48,950 bases of DNA from an uncultured Granulosicoccaceae bacterium (lineage in GTDB: Bacteria > Pseudomonadota > Gammaproteobacteria > Granulosicoccales > Granulosicoccaceae): the NCBI GenBank assembly GCA_937931165.1, contig CALHCI010000006.1, forward strand, positions 1 to 48,950, written 5' to 3'. A program made the translations under genes and the position numbers. Under the pieces are notes generated by a model that did not search any database, was not told the origin of the DNA, and was given only the letters and a program-made list of their open reading frames with translations. Below, in pieces: positions 7,881 through 17,637 of this stretch. The first letter of the stretch is position 1, and each line of letters opens with the position of its first letter.

Positions 7881-9434
7881 ATGCCTGAAACAAAGCGATA
7901 CTCCGTGGAAATACGGTCGTCAAAAATCAACCGTCGCGGTAGACAAAGAGATCCAAGATTGCCCCGTAAATACCTGACCATTGCATTCCTGCTAACAACT
8001 ATTGCGTGCATTGCTGTGCTTGCCTATTTGTTTGTCGACGTGAAAAACAATTTTGTACAACTTTCCGAGCAGCCCGAGCGAAAGTACTCTCCGGTTCAAT
8101 TGCAGCCAGTACCGAGCACACTGGGTCTGAACTTACACATTCCTTACTCAACACTTGGCGAAGCACTTGATCAGTCTACGGCCAATCCTCAAACCGGCAG
8201 TGGTGAGCAGCAAACCTGTAAGAAAATACTCGGTGCAAAAGCCTGCGCAACTTTGCACTGGCAATACCGGATCGAGCGAGAAAACAGTACCCGGGTAGTA
8301 CAACAAGACGGCTACGTTCGCCTAAGCGTTCCGCTGAAACTCAATGCCACTGTTGGCGTCAATGGTAAAAGCGCAAAACTGCTGGGCTTCAGAAAAAAAC
8401 AACTCTCCGCCAGGGCAATAATGTCAGCGGATCTCAGACTCTCGATGCAAAACAACTGGTGCCCTGAAATCCACAATGAACTGTCGTATCAATGGGTGGA
8501 AGCACCAAAACTGAAAATATTCGGTAACGTGAAGCTCAATCTGAAAAAATCTGTCGATAAAGCCTTGAAGAAAAAACTCGGCCGCTTTGAAGAACAACTT
8601 AAAACCGTTATCGACTGCGAAAAACTCCAACATAAAATTAAACAGCAATGGCGTGTCCACAATATTCCGCTTAGCCTGCCCGACAACTCACCGGCCTATC
8701 TTTCCATTACCCCGCATTCAGCACACATCAGCGACAGCCGTGCCCTGACCGATGCGTTAAACGTTTCCCTGGAGCTCAATGCGACTACCGAGGTTCAGCC
8801 TGTCGTGGGCACCGAAGTGCCGCTACAGCTGCCTCCAGTCTCTGAGCAGTCTATGCCAGCTGGTGCCGTTGAGTTCAGCATTTTGCTAAAGATTCCGTAT
8901 GAACAGCTCAACCAGTTGCTGGTAAAGCAGCTCATCAATAAGAAAGCAGACACAGACCAGAACTTTACCCCGACCTCGGTGGAAGTATACCCACACGGTG
9001 AACGCCTTATTTTCTCGATCGGATTCAACGCCACCGGCCTGGCAGGATTTTTCGAATCACAAGGCAGGCTGTTTGTCAGCGCACAGCCTGCGGCCGATCC
9101 TGTGACTAACGTATTGAGATTTGACGACATCAAACTGACTCGTGTCATTGACAACAAAGCGTTCAATGTACTGTCGGCTGTTCTGCATGAACGAATTCTC
9201 GATCAAATTAAAAACGCATCAACGATCGACTTGTCCCGGCAAATCGGAAAGCTCGAACAATCGGTAATCGATGCTTTGTCAGATCCTGAAAAAACAGGGG
9301 GTATTCGCATACAGTCCAGCGAGCCTGAAATTGGCCTGGTGACCATTAACCCGGAAGAACAATCACTGGCTTTGATCGTTCACCTATCCACCCGGCTGAC
9401 CGGCACAATACCGGCCTCGGCAATCATCAAATGA
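7881..9434 (+). CDS. DUF4403-like membrane-anchored protein
   Basis: The protein has 517 residues. A basic N-terminus is followed by one membrane helix (about 30-52), and the rest should be periplasmic. Two similar halves each contain an LHIPYSTLGEAL / LKIPYEQLNQLL-type strand-helix element, a long beta-rich stretch and a putative second hydrophobic-ligand element. This layout is like the DUF4403 family, whose members may be tubular lipid-binding-type folds; the assignment is from overall pattern and is not certain. Two cysteine pairs (CKK...ACATLHW, NNWCPE...VIDCEKL) may form disulphides. It precedes uvrD by 48 bases on the same strand, but no functional link is evident. Confidence 0.6.
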   Translation: MPETKRYSVEIRSSKINRRGRQRDPRLPRKYLTIAFLLTTIACIAVLAYLFVDVKNNFVQLSEQPERKYSPVQLQPVPSTLGLNLHIPYSTLGEALDQSTANPQTGSGEQQTCKKILGAKACATLHWQYRIERENSTRVVQQDGYVRLSVPLKLNATVGVNGKSAKLLGFRKKQLSARAIMSADLRLSMQNNWCPEIHNELSYQWVEAPKLKIFGNVKLNLKKSVDKALKKKLGRFEEQLKTVIDCEKLQHKIKQQWRVHNIPLSLPDNSPAYLSITPHSAHISDSRALTDALNVSLELNATTEVQPVVGTEVPLQLPPVSEQSMPAGAVEFSILLKIPYEQLNQLLVKQLINKKADTDQNFTPTSVEVYPHGERLIFSIGFNATGLAGFFESQGRLFVSAQPAADPVTNVLRFDDIKLTRVIDNKAFNVLSAVLHERILDQIKNASTIDLSRQIGKLEQSVIDALSDPEKTGGIRIQSSEPEIGLVTINPEEQSLALIVHLSTRLTGTIPASAIIK

Positions 9435-9482
9435 TCGCTGCAAAGCATCTCAACCGGTGACAGTGTCTGGTAGAATCCGGTC

Positions 9483-11657
9483 ATGGATGTCTCCCACATA
9501 CTCGACTCATTAAACGCCCGTCAACGCGAGGCCGTCAGCGCTGAAAACGCTCCACTTTTGATACAGGCGGGTGCCGGCAGCGGCAAGACGCGTGTACTGA
9601 CCCACAGAATAGCGTGGCTGAATCAGGTGGTCGGTCTTTCACCGTTCGGCATTCTTGCTGTCACCTTCACCAACAAGGCTGCTGGTGAAATGCGTGCGCG
9701 CGTAGAAGAGTTGCTCGGCATGTCAGTGGCATCAATGTGGGTGGGGACGTTTCACGGACTGTCACACCGTTTTCTGCGCATGCACTGGAAAGAAGCCGGT
9801 CTGCCACAAGGGTTTCAAATACTCGACTCAGAAGATCAAAAACGCATGGTGCAGCGGTCAATCCGCGGGCTGGGACTGGATGAATCACACTGGCCGCCAC
9901 GCACCGCCATGTGGTACATCAATGCCAAAAAAGACGACGGATTGCGCGCCGATCACATCCGCGACGAAGGTGATCCGACCGAACAACAAATGATCGAGAT
10001 ATACAAGGCCTATGAAACCGCCTGCAATCTTGCCGGGGCAGTCGATTTTGCCGAGTTGTTACTTAGAACACTGGAAACACTGCGCAACAACGAAGCACTC
10101 CTGCAACACTATCGACAAAGATTTCAGCATATTCTGGTCGATGAATTTCAGGACACCAATGCTATTCAGTACGCCTGGCTGCGACTACTGGCAGGCGACT
10201 CGGGCTATGTGTTCGCGGTCGGTGATGATGATCAATCCATCTACGGCTGGCGCGGTGCGCGTGTCGAAAACATTCTGAATTTCAGCGATCACTTCCCTGA
10301 CACCAAAACCATCAGACTCGAACAAAACTACCGGTCTACCTCCACCATTTTGAATGCCGCCAATGCACTCATTGAAAACAACAGCAACCGGCTCGGTAAA
10401 AATCTCTGGACTGATATTGGTGAAGGCGAGCTGATTACTTTTTACAGTGCCTATAACGAGGGTGATGAAGCAAAGTTTGTTGTAGAACGTGTGATGGAAC
10501 ATGTGGCGGGCGGCGGGCAGCGCGCAGAGTGCGCCATCTTGTATCGTTCTAACGCGCAATCACGGGTACTGGAAGAAGAGCTGTTTCGACATGCGGTTCC
10601 CTATCGGGTTTACGGTGGTATGCGTTTTTTCGAGCGCATGGAAATTAAAGACGCACTGGCTTATATGCGATTGCTGAGTCTGCCTGAAGATGACATTTCA
10701 TTTGAGCGAGTAGTGAATCAGCCACCACGTGGCATCGGTGACAAAACTATCTCACAGATTCGCAATGTTGCACGCGAAGCAGGTGTTTCACTTTGGCACG
10801 CCTGCGCCGAAATTTTAAGCGCCAATGCATTAAAAGGCCGCGCAGCAACCGCCGTTGGAAACTTCATGAAGCTTATTATCAAGCTTCGCGCCGACACCAA
10901 AGACCTGGCACTTGATAAGTTGGTTGAACAAACGATTAAAGACACCGGGCTACTCGAGCACTACCAGAAAGACCGCAGCGAAAAAGGCGAGGCTCGCGTT
11001 GAGAATCTGCAGGAATTAATTGGTGCCGCCGGTATGCCAGTTGAAACGCCGCAGGATACACCGGATATATCTGAACTCGATGCTTTTCTGGCAAACGCTG
11101 CACTGGAAGCCGGTGAACAACAAGGCAACGAATTCGACGATTGTGTGCAACTCATGACCATGCACTCTGCCAAGGGTCTGGAATTTCCACTGGTGTTTAT
11201 TACCGGTATGGAACAAGGGCTCTTTCCCAGCCAGCGCTCTATAGAAGAAAGCGGCATCGAGGAAGAACGCAGACTGTGCTACGTTGGAATCACCAGAGCA
11301 CAGCAGAAGCTCACCTTAAGTATGGCTGAGCACAGGCGTTTGTATGGCCGTGATCATTTCAACACCACATCAAAATTCATCAGTGAAATTCCGGCAGAGC
11401 TGATGATGGAAATTCGACCACGCTTAAACGTTAGCCGTCCTATGCCATCCCCCGTCAGACGACAGTCCATTCGCGAAGATAACACTACTGGTCTCAGTGT
11501 CGGGCAACGTGTTATGCACGCAAAATTCGGTGAAGGCACAGTGACGGATTACGAAGGTCAGGGTGCACATGCACGTGTGTATGTGAATTTTGAAGAAGCC
11601 GGACCAAAGTGGCTGGTCATGGCCTACGCAAAACTCGAAATCATGAATGTCGCGTGA
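9483..11657 (+). CDS. uvrD: DNA helicase II (UvrD)
   Basis: This is a superfamily 1 3'-5' helicase of 724 residues, the normal UvrD length. It unwinds DNA in nucleotide excision repair and mismatch repair. Visible motifs are Walker A AGAGSGKT (29-36), FTNKAAGEMRAR (Ia), DEFQDTN (II), GDDDQSIYGWRGA (III), LEQNYRS (IV), LMTMHSAKGLEFPLVF (V) and LCYVGITRAQ (VI). The C-terminal VGQRVMHAKFGEGTVTDYEG is the Tudor-like RNA-polymerase-binding tail found in UvrD/PcrA. The ATG at 9483 gives the expected N-terminus, although the ribosome binding site is weak. It is a housekeeping gene. Confidence 0.97.
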   Translation: MDVSHILDSLNARQREAVSAENAPLLIQAGAGSGKTRVLTHRIAWLNQVVGLSPFGILAVTFTNKAAGEMRARVEELLGMSVASMWVGTFHGLSHRFLRMHWKEAGLPQGFQILDSEDQKRMVQRSIRGLGLDESHWPPRTAMWYINAKKDDGLRADHIRDEGDPTEQQMIEIYKAYETACNLAGAVDFAELLLRTLETLRNNEALLQHYRQRFQHILVDEFQDTNAIQYAWLRLLAGDSGYVFAVGDDDQSIYGWRGARVENILNFSDHFPDTKTIRLEQNYRSTSTILNAANALIENNSNRLGKNLWTDIGEGELITFYSAYNEGDEAKFVVERVMEHVAGGGQRAECAILYRSNAQSRVLEEELFRHAVPYRVYGGMRFFERMEIKDALAYMRLLSLPEDDISFERVVNQPPRGIGDKTISQIRNVAREAGVSLWHACAEILSANALKGRAATAVGNFMKLIIKLRADTKDLALDKLVEQTIKDTGLLEHYQKDRSEKGEARVENLQELIGAAGMPVETPQDTPDISELDAFLANAALEAGEQQGNEFDDCVQLMTMHSAKGLEFPLVFITGMEQGLFPSQRSIEESGIEEERRLCYVGITRAQQKLTLSMAEHRRLYGRDHFNTTSKFISEIPAELMMEIRPRLNVSRPMPSPVRRQSIREDNTTGLSVGQRVMHAKFGEGTVTDYEGQGAHARVYVNFEEAGPKWLVMAYAKLEIMNVA

Positions 11658-11720
11658 TCAGGGCAGTAGCAGCCGGAGTTAATAAAAATACTGCGCAAAA
11701 GGTCAGCCGAACTCTTAAGG

Positions 11721-13037
11721 TTATAACCGATCGCGCAGCGAGTAATACAACATACCAAGTTTCATTAACGGAGAGCGCAATGCCACACCTCCGGGAAATT
11801 TCCGATGTCTGATACCGGCCATGGTGGTGAAACGTTTGTTGTCCCCATCAATTGCATCTGCAATCAGATGACCGCATAGCGTTGCCATGCCGACTCCATG
11901 ACCGGAATAACCAGACGCCGAGTATACGTTTGTCGACAGCATGCAAACATGCGGCATGCGGTTCATAGTGATCGCCAGTGTTCCACCCCAGCCATACTCA
12001 ATATCTACCGTATCGAGTTGTGGATAGACTTTAACCATTGCCTTGCGGACAAAGCCTTTTATGTCTTCAGGAAATCGATAACCGTAGCTCTCTCTACCAC
12101 CAAACAATAGCCGCTTGTCAGCAGACTTGCGAAAGTAGTTGACAACAAATCGAGAGTCGGCAACTGCCATGTTATTAGGCAGAATTGAATTGTACTGAGC
12201 GTCACTGAGCGGTGCCGTTGCAATAATATAGTTATTAATGGGCATTACCGCAGACGCAACTTCAGACTGAAGGTTACCCAGATATCCATTACATGCAAAC
12301 ACAAGACGCCCGGCTTTCACACTGCCGGACACCGTACGAATTTCGATTTGATTTTTCGATGTCACTGATTCCACAACACTGGATTCATAGATCACCCCGC
12401 CATAAGCCTCGAACGCCCGCGCCAGTCCAAGTACAAACTTTAGTGGATGCAAGTGGCCGGCACCTCGGTCGATAGCCGCCGAAACATAACAATCAGTGCC
12501 CAGCAGATCCGACAGTTCCTTGCCTTCAAGATAATCAATATCTTTATATCCGTAGACCTTTTGAAGTTTTTCAACATAAGCACGCGTCGACTGACTAAAG
12601 CGAGCCTTGTGATCGGTATCTATGATACCGGGACAGAAATCGCAATCGATTTGATACGTTTTGATCAATTGCCGTACAAGAGTTTTAGAGTCCTCTGATA
12701 GCTGCCAGAGTCGTGCTGCGTTTTCATCACCGTAAGATGTTTCGAGTTGATCCTGATCAACACGCTGACCGGAACCAAGTTGCCCGCCGTTGCGTCCAGA
12801 TGCACCCCACCCCACTCTGTGCGCGTCAATAACAATGACTTTATAGCCCGATGCGATGAGTTTCAGTGCTGCAGAGAGCCCGGTGAATCCGGCACCAATG
12901 ACAACAACATCACAGTGCTGCTCACCGTTGAGTTGAGGTCGCATGGGTTGCACAGGCGCCGTTGCCGCATACCACGAAGCCGGGTAAGTACCGGGGTCGT
13001 CATTACTGAATAACAGGTTATTTCGGGAATCGACCAA
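11721..13037 (-). CDS. FAD-dependent oxidoreductase, PuuB/OrdL-like
   Basis: The protein has 438 residues and belongs to the DAO (glycine oxidase/sarcosine oxidase) flavoprotein family, closest in pattern to gamma-glutamylputrescine oxidase. The Rossmann motif VVVIGAGFTGLSAAL is followed by GWGASGRNGGQLGSGQR, a hallmark of this subgroup, and a C-terminal SGYSGHGVGMATLCG loop. It should oxidise an amine or amino-acid C-N bond and produce hydrogen peroxide. The start is TTG at 13037 with AGGTG about 5 bases before. There is no puu cluster beside it. A succinate-semialdehyde dehydrogenase gene lies 12 kb away and could serve the same route; the substrate is inferred, not shown. Confidence 0.85.
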   Translation of the reverse strand: MVDSRNNLLFSNDDPGTYPASWYAATAPVQPMRPQLNGEQHCDVVVIGAGFTGLSAALKLIASGYKVIVIDAHRVGWGASGRNGGQLGSGQRVDQDQLETSYGDENAARLWQLSEDSKTLVRQLIKTYQIDCDFCPGIIDTDHKARFSQSTRAYVEKLQKVYGYKDIDYLEGKELSDLLGTDCYVSAAIDRGAGHLHPLKFVLGLARAFEAYGGVIYESSVVESVTSKNQIEIRTVSGSVKAGRLVFACNGYLGNLQSEVASAVMPINNYIIATAPLSDAQYNSILPNNMAVADSRFVVNYFRKSADKRLLFGGRESYGYRFPEDIKGFVRKAMVKVYPQLDTVDIEYGWGGTLAITMNRMPHVCMLSTNVYSASGYSGHGVGMATLCGHLIADAIDGDNKRFTTMAGIRHRKFPGGVALRSPLMKLGMLYYSLRDRL

Positions 13038-13154
13038 TGTGCACCTGGCAGTGACGAAGGAGATGCGAGACAGTATATCGTTGTTGTCGCTACGCTATTG
13101 TGCTTGTTACGTAGTTACCTGTCAGGCGCTGCGACGGTATTAGCAACCTTGGAA

Positions 13155-13601
13155 TTAATAGTCGAGCAACAACTCGAATTTGACAATGTCGGATGCAGCT
13201 TTAGTGACTATGTCGAATTCCAGTACCCATTTACCCAGCATATTGAATCTAAGACCTTCGATCTTATAGTGCCCGTCTCCAAGATATTCGGTGACCTGTG
13301 GCTGGCTGGGCAGGCCATGTCCGTGCATCGGCATACCACCACCCACGGTTACTCTGGCGGGAGTCACAACCTCGCCGGTACTGGTGTCTGTCACGGTCAG
13401 CTGCCACACTCGAAATTCATTGAGCGCAAACTCGGGTTCCGTTGACTGCAACGTGACCGTGAAGGTGCCGTCTTTAGATTCTACGGTGCTGGAAAACCAC
13501 GGCTCAGAAGCGTCTTGTGCGAAGGCCGTGGCAGAAAACAAAAACAAAGCCAGACACAACCTGTGAAATACGCTGAATGCCGTATCAGGGAGGGTAATCA
13601 T
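13155..13601 (-). CDS. YtkA/FixH-like periplasmic protein
   Basis: From the ATG at 13601 the product has 148 residues; GAGAG precedes this ATG at good spacing, which favours it over the longer frame reaching 13700. A Sec signal (hydrophobic LCLALFLFSATAFAQ) is followed by an immunoglobulin-like YtkA/FixH domain: NEFRVWQLTVTDTSTGE, GGGMPMHGHGLPSQPQVTEY, DGHYKIEGLRFNMLGKW. The MPMHGHG stretch is Met/His-rich and resembles sites that bind copper in related exported proteins, but metal binding is not proven. It is probably a monocistronic envelope protein of unknown physiological role. Confidence 0.75.
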   Translation of the reverse strand: MITLPDTAFSVFHRLCLALFLFSATAFAQDASEPWFSSTVESKDGTFTVTLQSTEPEFALNEFRVWQLTVTDTSTGEVVTPARVTVGGGMPMHGHGLPSQPQVTEYLGDGHYKIEGLRFNMLGKWVLEFDIVTKAASDIVKFELLLDY

Positions 13602-13700
13602 GGTTATCTCTCGACAGATCCTACTGGTATGACTTACTTCAGTTGAGAGTATAGTTGGATTCTGCCGCGAGGGCCGGAAAACGCCGGCTGCCTCGGGCAC

Positions 13701-13724
13701 GTCTGCTCACCAGTGCAAGCAGAC
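13701..13724 (-). terminator. Weak hairpin after the cold-shock gene
   Basis: Arms GTCTGCT and AGCAGAC pair around a 10-base loop, 23 bases after the cold-shock stop. No U-tract follows on the minus strand, so terminator activity is doubtful. Confidence 0.3.
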
Positions 13725-13746
13725 TCAATTACTGCGGGACTTGTAA

Positions 13747-14001
13747 TTATGCCAGTTCAGGCAATTCGTCCATTTCATCCATTTCGGTCATTTCATTCAG
13801 TCTCTCGACTTCGGCAGCCTGCCAGCCTTTCTCACTGCGAGTCTGTATAAATTCGACTTCTTCGCCTTCATTCAAAGACTTATAGCCTTCGCCCATGATA
13901 GCCCGGTAATGTACAAATACGTCTTCTTCGCTTTCGTTCAGAATAAAGCCGTACCCTTTAGCATTATCAAACCACTTAACTTTACCTACAGATTTAGCCA
14001 C
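13747..14001 (-). CDS. Cold-shock protein with acidic C-terminal tail
   Basis: The 84-residue protein starts at GTG 14001, with AAAGGT about 7 bases upstream. The cold-shock domain fills residues 4-68, with RNP1-like KGYGFI and RNP2-like VFVHY, both needed for single-stranded nucleic-acid binding. Typical CspA proteins end near residue 70. Here a further 15 residues, [15 protein letters not shown], form a strongly acidic tail. Such tails can mimic nucleic acid and modulate binding; that is inference here. It is probably an RNA chaperone. The upstream region to the SEL1 gene (14002-14270) is long enough for a structured leader, but I cannot assign a thermosensor. Confidence 0.93.
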   Translation of the reverse strand: MAKSVGKVKWFDNAKGYGFILNESEEDVFVHYRAIMGEGYKSLNEGEEVEFIQTRSEKGWQAAEVERLNEMTEMDEMDELPELA

Positions 14002-14270
14002 TTTAATACCTTTATATCGTTTGGAGATGTTGTTTCACGCAACGTTACTACCCGCAAATTGAGACTTTGCCGGTTACGCTTCCTTGCGCCACGAAATTTA
14101 ACATTCTGCCTGCAATAGCGCAATTGGGTGGGCGCGAAAGAAGGCCCCAAAGGACGATATGTTTACGTTTTTTGTGACGTGATAATGGCCGATGGACCAG
14201 CTACAGCCACCCGCTCAGCGCAGCAGGCAGGATATTTAAGTAGATGATAATTTGCAGTGTAAACAAATAG

Positions 14271-15635
14271 TCAGGCGGTTTGCGGTTGCCGGGATCTGAG
14301 CGTCCGCAGCGCTTTTGCAGCCTGCTTGTATCCTTGTCTGGCAGCCGCTTCAAACAGTTTGTCGGCCTCGCCCGGATTGGTGCTTGCGTCCCAGTCACCC
14401 AAACCGTTCTGACGCATCACACCAAGATTGTATTGCGCACGCGGGTAACCCTGATCGGCAGCTCGTTGCATCCACTTTGCAGCACGCCTAAGGTGTTTCG
14501 GCACCCCTTTACCGTGTGCATAACGCAAACCGAGGTTGGTTTGCGCACGACTGTTACCGCGCTCGGCTGCCTGACGATACCAACGAATCGCTTCTTCTTC
14601 GTCAGCATCGATACCCTGACCATGCTCGTACATTCTGCCAAGGTTGTACTGTGCGGCAGCGTTATCCTGATCTGCCGCCATGCGCAACCAGTAAACGGCC
14701 TGATATAAATCTTTGGGAACACCCAGCCCGACGGCACTGCCAATACCCAGATTCAGCTGCGCCGAAGCATGCCCCTGCTCAGCGGCTTTTCTGAACCAGC
14801 GCATCGCAACCGCGTGATCAGTTTTCTCTGCAACGCCGTTAATAAAGCACATACCAAGATCATATTGCGACATCGCATGGCCATTGGTTGCGGCACGCTC
14901 AAACCACTGCAATGCCTTTTCTTCATCAGCCTCTACCATGTTGCCGGTAATATACAACTTCGCCAGCATCGCCTGTGCATGCACATCACCACGATCAGCA
15001 GCCATACGAAACCACCTAAGCGCTTCCTTTTTATCTTTAGGTACGCCACGCCCTTGCGAGTAACAGACACCCAAATCAAACTGAGCTACCACATGCCCCT
15101 TTTCGGATGCTGCACGATAGTAGTTAACCGCTGTTTGACGGTTTTTTAACACCCCCTGACCTGAAGAATACATATAACCGAGAAAACCCTGTGCACAGGA
15201 ATTACCCTGATCCGCAGCAATTTGAAAATACTGCGCCGCCTTTTCGTAATTTTGTTTGGCATAGGAGCCATCAAAGTACATCACACCCTGAAAAAGTGCT
15301 GCCCATTGATCTTTGTTGGATGACTGCTGTTTTATCCAGCCCCTGGCTCTTTCGAAGTAACTTTGCCTGTCTTCCTCTGCAACGCTTGATTCACACAACA
15401 ATGCCAGTGCGGCGCAGGAAGGTCGATGGCCCTGCCCGGCAGCAAGCAACAGCAACTCAACGGCTGCGTTTTCGTCCATTTTAGTGTCTTCGGCGCCACG
15501 CCGTAATTCCATGGCACGAAGAAAGTGATCTTCTGAATCAGGTGCACGCACCAGCGTTAACTCACCACCACCGGGTAATGACTTACTGCGCTTTCTGGAT
15601 TGACTGACGTGACTCGTATCTTGTGGTGTTTTCAT
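14271..15635 (-). CDS. SEL1-like repeat protein
   Basis: The protein has 454 residues from the ATG at 15635 (a TTG two codons earlier is also possible). After a charged N-terminus lacking a signal peptide come about nine SEL1/TPR-like repeats of 36 residues with the pattern AxxWFRxAADxGxxxAQxNLGxxYxxGxGVPKD. Such solenoids bind proteins and often serve in signalling or envelope assembly; without a signal peptide this one is probably cytosolic. No partner gene is evident. It is followed by the cold-shock gene on the same strand after 269 bases, so the two are probably independent. Confidence 0.9.
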   Translation of the reverse strand: MKTPQDTSHVSQSRKRSKSLPGGGELTLVRAPDSEDHFLRAMELRRGAEDTKMDENAAVELLLLAAGQGHRPSCAALALLCESSVAEEDRQSYFERARGWIKQQSSNKDQWAALFQGVMYFDGSYAKQNYEKAAQYFQIAADQGNSCAQGFLGYMYSSGQGVLKNRQTAVNYYRAASEKGHVVAQFDLGVCYSQGRGVPKDKKEALRWFRMAADRGDVHAQAMLAKLYITGNMVEADEEKALQWFERAATNGHAMSQYDLGMCFINGVAEKTDHAVAMRWFRKAAEQGHASAQLNLGIGSAVGLGVPKDLYQAVYWLRMAADQDNAAAQYNLGRMYEHGQGIDADEEEAIRWYRQAAERGNSRAQTNLGLRYAHGKGVPKHLRRAAKWMQRAADQGYPRAQYNLGVMRQNGLGDWDASTNPGEADKLFEAAARQGYKQAAKALRTLRSRQPQTA

Positions 15636-15787
15636 AAGCAATTATTATCGGAGGCTGACTCACCCACCTGCCAATATAACTATACTCCAAAGCGAAATGT
15701 CTTAAATCTCCAGGCTGTAAGTCCTGTTGATAAGGCTCGAAATTATCATTCGATGCAGCTGCGCTTCATGCGATGCAAATTCCCAAA

Positions 15788-16267
15788 TCAATTCCTGACA
15801 TCCGTAGATATTGCTGTCGACTCCTTGATGATTTCCATCACTATATAGGATCTGGTGTCTCTGACACCGGGCAGGTCCCGCAAAATCTCACCAAGTAGCT
15901 GTCGATATTCGGCCATATCAGCGACTCGCACTTTCATCAAATAGTCAAAGTCACCGGACAACAAATGGCATTCCAGTAAATAAGGAATGCGCAGCGCAGC
16001 CTGTTTGAATTGCTCGAAGATGGTTTTGCTGTCGTACTCGAGCTTTATTTCAACGTAAACCATCAAGCCTGCCTGAAGCAGCACGGGATTCAGAATGGCC
16101 GAATACCGACTGATATAGCCGTCCGACTCCAGTCGCTTCACCCTTTCCAGGCAGGGTGAAGTACTGAGACCGACCCGCTCGCCCAGCTCAACATATGAAA
16201 TGCGGGCGTTTTTTTGCAACTCGTCGAGAATACGGCGATCTATGCGATCCAGAGGTTTCGGGCTCAA
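15788..16267 (-). CDS. Lrp/AsnC-family regulator
   Basis: The 159-residue protein has an N-terminal winged helix-turn-helix (DRIDRRILDELQKNARISYVE... SPCLERVKRLESDG) and a C-terminal RAM ligand-binding domain (GDFDYLMKVRVADMAEYR). It is an amino-acid-responsive transcription factor. It is transcribed divergently from alanine dehydrogenase with 176 bases between starts, the usual arrangement for a local regulator of ald, so alanine or another amino acid is a likely effector. The start is TTG at 16267 with AGGAG about 11 bases upstream. Confidence 0.93.
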   Translation of the reverse strand: MSPKPLDRIDRRILDELQKNARISYVELGERVGLSTSPCLERVKRLESDGYISRYSAILNPVLLQAGLMVYVEIKLEYDSKTIFEQFKQAALRIPYLLECHLLSGDFDYLMKVRVADMAEYRQLLGEILRDLPGVRDTRSYIVMEIIKESTAISTDVRN

Positions 16268-16294
16268 ATCGGGCTTATCTCCTGACTTTTTCTA

Positions 16295-16306
16295 ATTACC
16301 GGTAAT
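16295..16306. promoter_or_regulatory. 12-bp palindrome in lrp-ald promoter region
   Basis: ATTACCGGTAAT is a perfect palindrome lying 28 bases upstream of the regulator start and about 137 bases before ald. A pair of related direct elements, TTCGGCATTATA and TCCGGCATTTTA, follows nearby. These are candidate binding sites for the divergently encoded Lrp-type regulator or another dimeric factor. Confidence 0.45.
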
Positions 16307-16443
16307 ATCTTCGGCATTATACGATTATTCAGGTTAATAATCCGGCATTTTACACCTACACTCGCAAATGATTTTGCCAGCAGTGCATGAGGCAATACCA
16401 GGCCGCAATAAACGGCCAAAACTAACTAACGCAGGAGATCATT

Positions 16444-17559
16444 ATGCTGATTGGTGTACCCACCGAGGTTAAGAATCACGAGTACAGAGTTGGACTGACA
16501 CCGGTCAGTGTTCGCGAGCTGGTCAGCAACGGTCACTCCGTCCTGATGCAATCGGGTGCAGGACTCGGTATTGGTGAAAATGACCAGTCCTACATTGACG
16601 CGGGCGCTTCCATCGCCAACAACGCCGAAGACGTATTTGCCGACGCCGAGATGATTGTTAAGGTCAAAGAACCACAGCCCAACGAATGCAAAATGCTGCG
16701 TCCGGGCCAGATACTTTTTACCTATCTGCATCTCGCACCGGATCCCACACAAACTGAATTGCTGATGGCATCCAAATCAATTGCCATTGCCTATGAAACT
16801 GTCACCGATGATGACGGCGGACTGCCACTGCTGGCGCCAATGTCCGAGGTTGCCGGCCGTATGGCAATTCATGCCGGAGCCAACTGCCTTGAAAAGTCCC
16901 AGGGTGGCGCAGGCAAATTGCTCGGTGGTGTACCCGGTGTTGCCCCGGCCAATGTCGTGGTCATTGGCGGCGGGGTTGTTGGCACCAATGCCATGCAGAT
17001 GGCGGTCGGCATGAATGCCAATGTCACCGTACTGGACCGGTCAATCAACCGCCTGCGTGAACTGGACGCTCAGTTTGGCGGACGTGTATCTACCGTTTAT
17101 TCAACACGCTCTGCACTGGAGCAGCACGTTGCCAACGCTGACCTGGTTATTGGTGCAGTACTAATAGCCGGTGCCGCTGCACCTAAACTCGTCAGCCGTG
17201 AAATGCTGTCAACCATGCGGCCGGGATCTGTGCTGGTCGATGTGGCGATTGACCAGGGTGGCTGCTTTGAAACTTCCAGGGCAACAACTCATCAGGACCC
17301 AACCTATATTGTTGATGACGTCGTGCACTACTGTGTAGCCAATATGCCAGGGGCCGTGGCTACCACTTCTGCGCATGCACTAAACCATGCAACACTGCCT
17401 TTTACACTGGCACTGGCAAACAAAGGATATCAGGCTGCACTCAAGGCGGATCATCATCTTTGTCAGGGGCTCAATGTTCATCAGGGCACACTGACCAACG
17501 GACCCGTGGGTGAAGCGCTGAATATAGATTTTGTCGCGCCAGAATCTGTACTGAGCTAA
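16444..17559 (+). CDS. ald: Alanine dehydrogenase
   Basis: This 371-residue enzyme catalyses NAD-dependent interconversion of L-alanine and pyruvate plus ammonium. The start [20 protein letters not shown], the substrate-binding KVKEPQPNE region, the nucleotide-binding [17 protein letters not shown] motif and VADVA-like [16 protein letters not shown] block are typical of Ald. AGGAG precedes the ATG at ideal distance. The divergent Lrp-family gene is the likely regulator. The enzyme can assimilate ammonium or feed alanine carbon into central metabolism, and fits with the other amino-acid catabolic genes in this window. Confidence 0.97.
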   Translation: MLIGVPTEVKNHEYRVGLTPVSVRELVSNGHSVLMQSGAGLGIGENDQSYIDAGASIANNAEDVFADAEMIVKVKEPQPNECKMLRPGQILFTYLHLAPDPTQTELLMASKSIAIAYETVTDDDGGLPLLAPMSEVAGRMAIHAGANCLEKSQGGAGKLLGGVPGVAPANVVVIGGGVVGTNAMQMAVGMNANVTVLDRSINRLRELDAQFGGRVSTVYSTRSALEQHVANADLVIGAVLIAGAAAPKLVSREMLSTMRPGSVLVDVAIDQGGCFETSRATTHQDPTYIVDDVVHYCVANMPGAVATTSAHALNHATLPFTLALANKGYQAALKADHHLCQGLNVHQGTLTNGPVGEALNIDFVAPESVLS

Positions 17560-17573
17560 ACAAAAAGGTAACT

Positions 17574-17603
17574 ACTACAGATGCTGGTAACAGCATCTGT
17601 AGT
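17574..17603. terminator. Strong 13-bp hairpin between convergent genes
   Basis: Perfect arms ACTACAGATGCTG and CAGCATCTGTAGT enclose a GTAA loop. It sits between the ends of ald (plus) and the YcaQ-like gene (minus). On the minus strand a U-rich CCTTTTTG follows after about 5 bases; on the plus strand there is no immediate U-tract. It is probably a terminator or a 3' end stabiliser used by both transcripts. Confidence 0.6.
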
Positions 17604-17637
17604 TCACCGGCTCGCTCTTTTGGTCTGTCTTTTTATC

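Noticed and set aside
13601-13700. Longer N-terminus of the YtkA/FixH-like protein
   Set aside because: The added residues would precede a clean signal peptide, and GAGAG marks the ATG at 13601.
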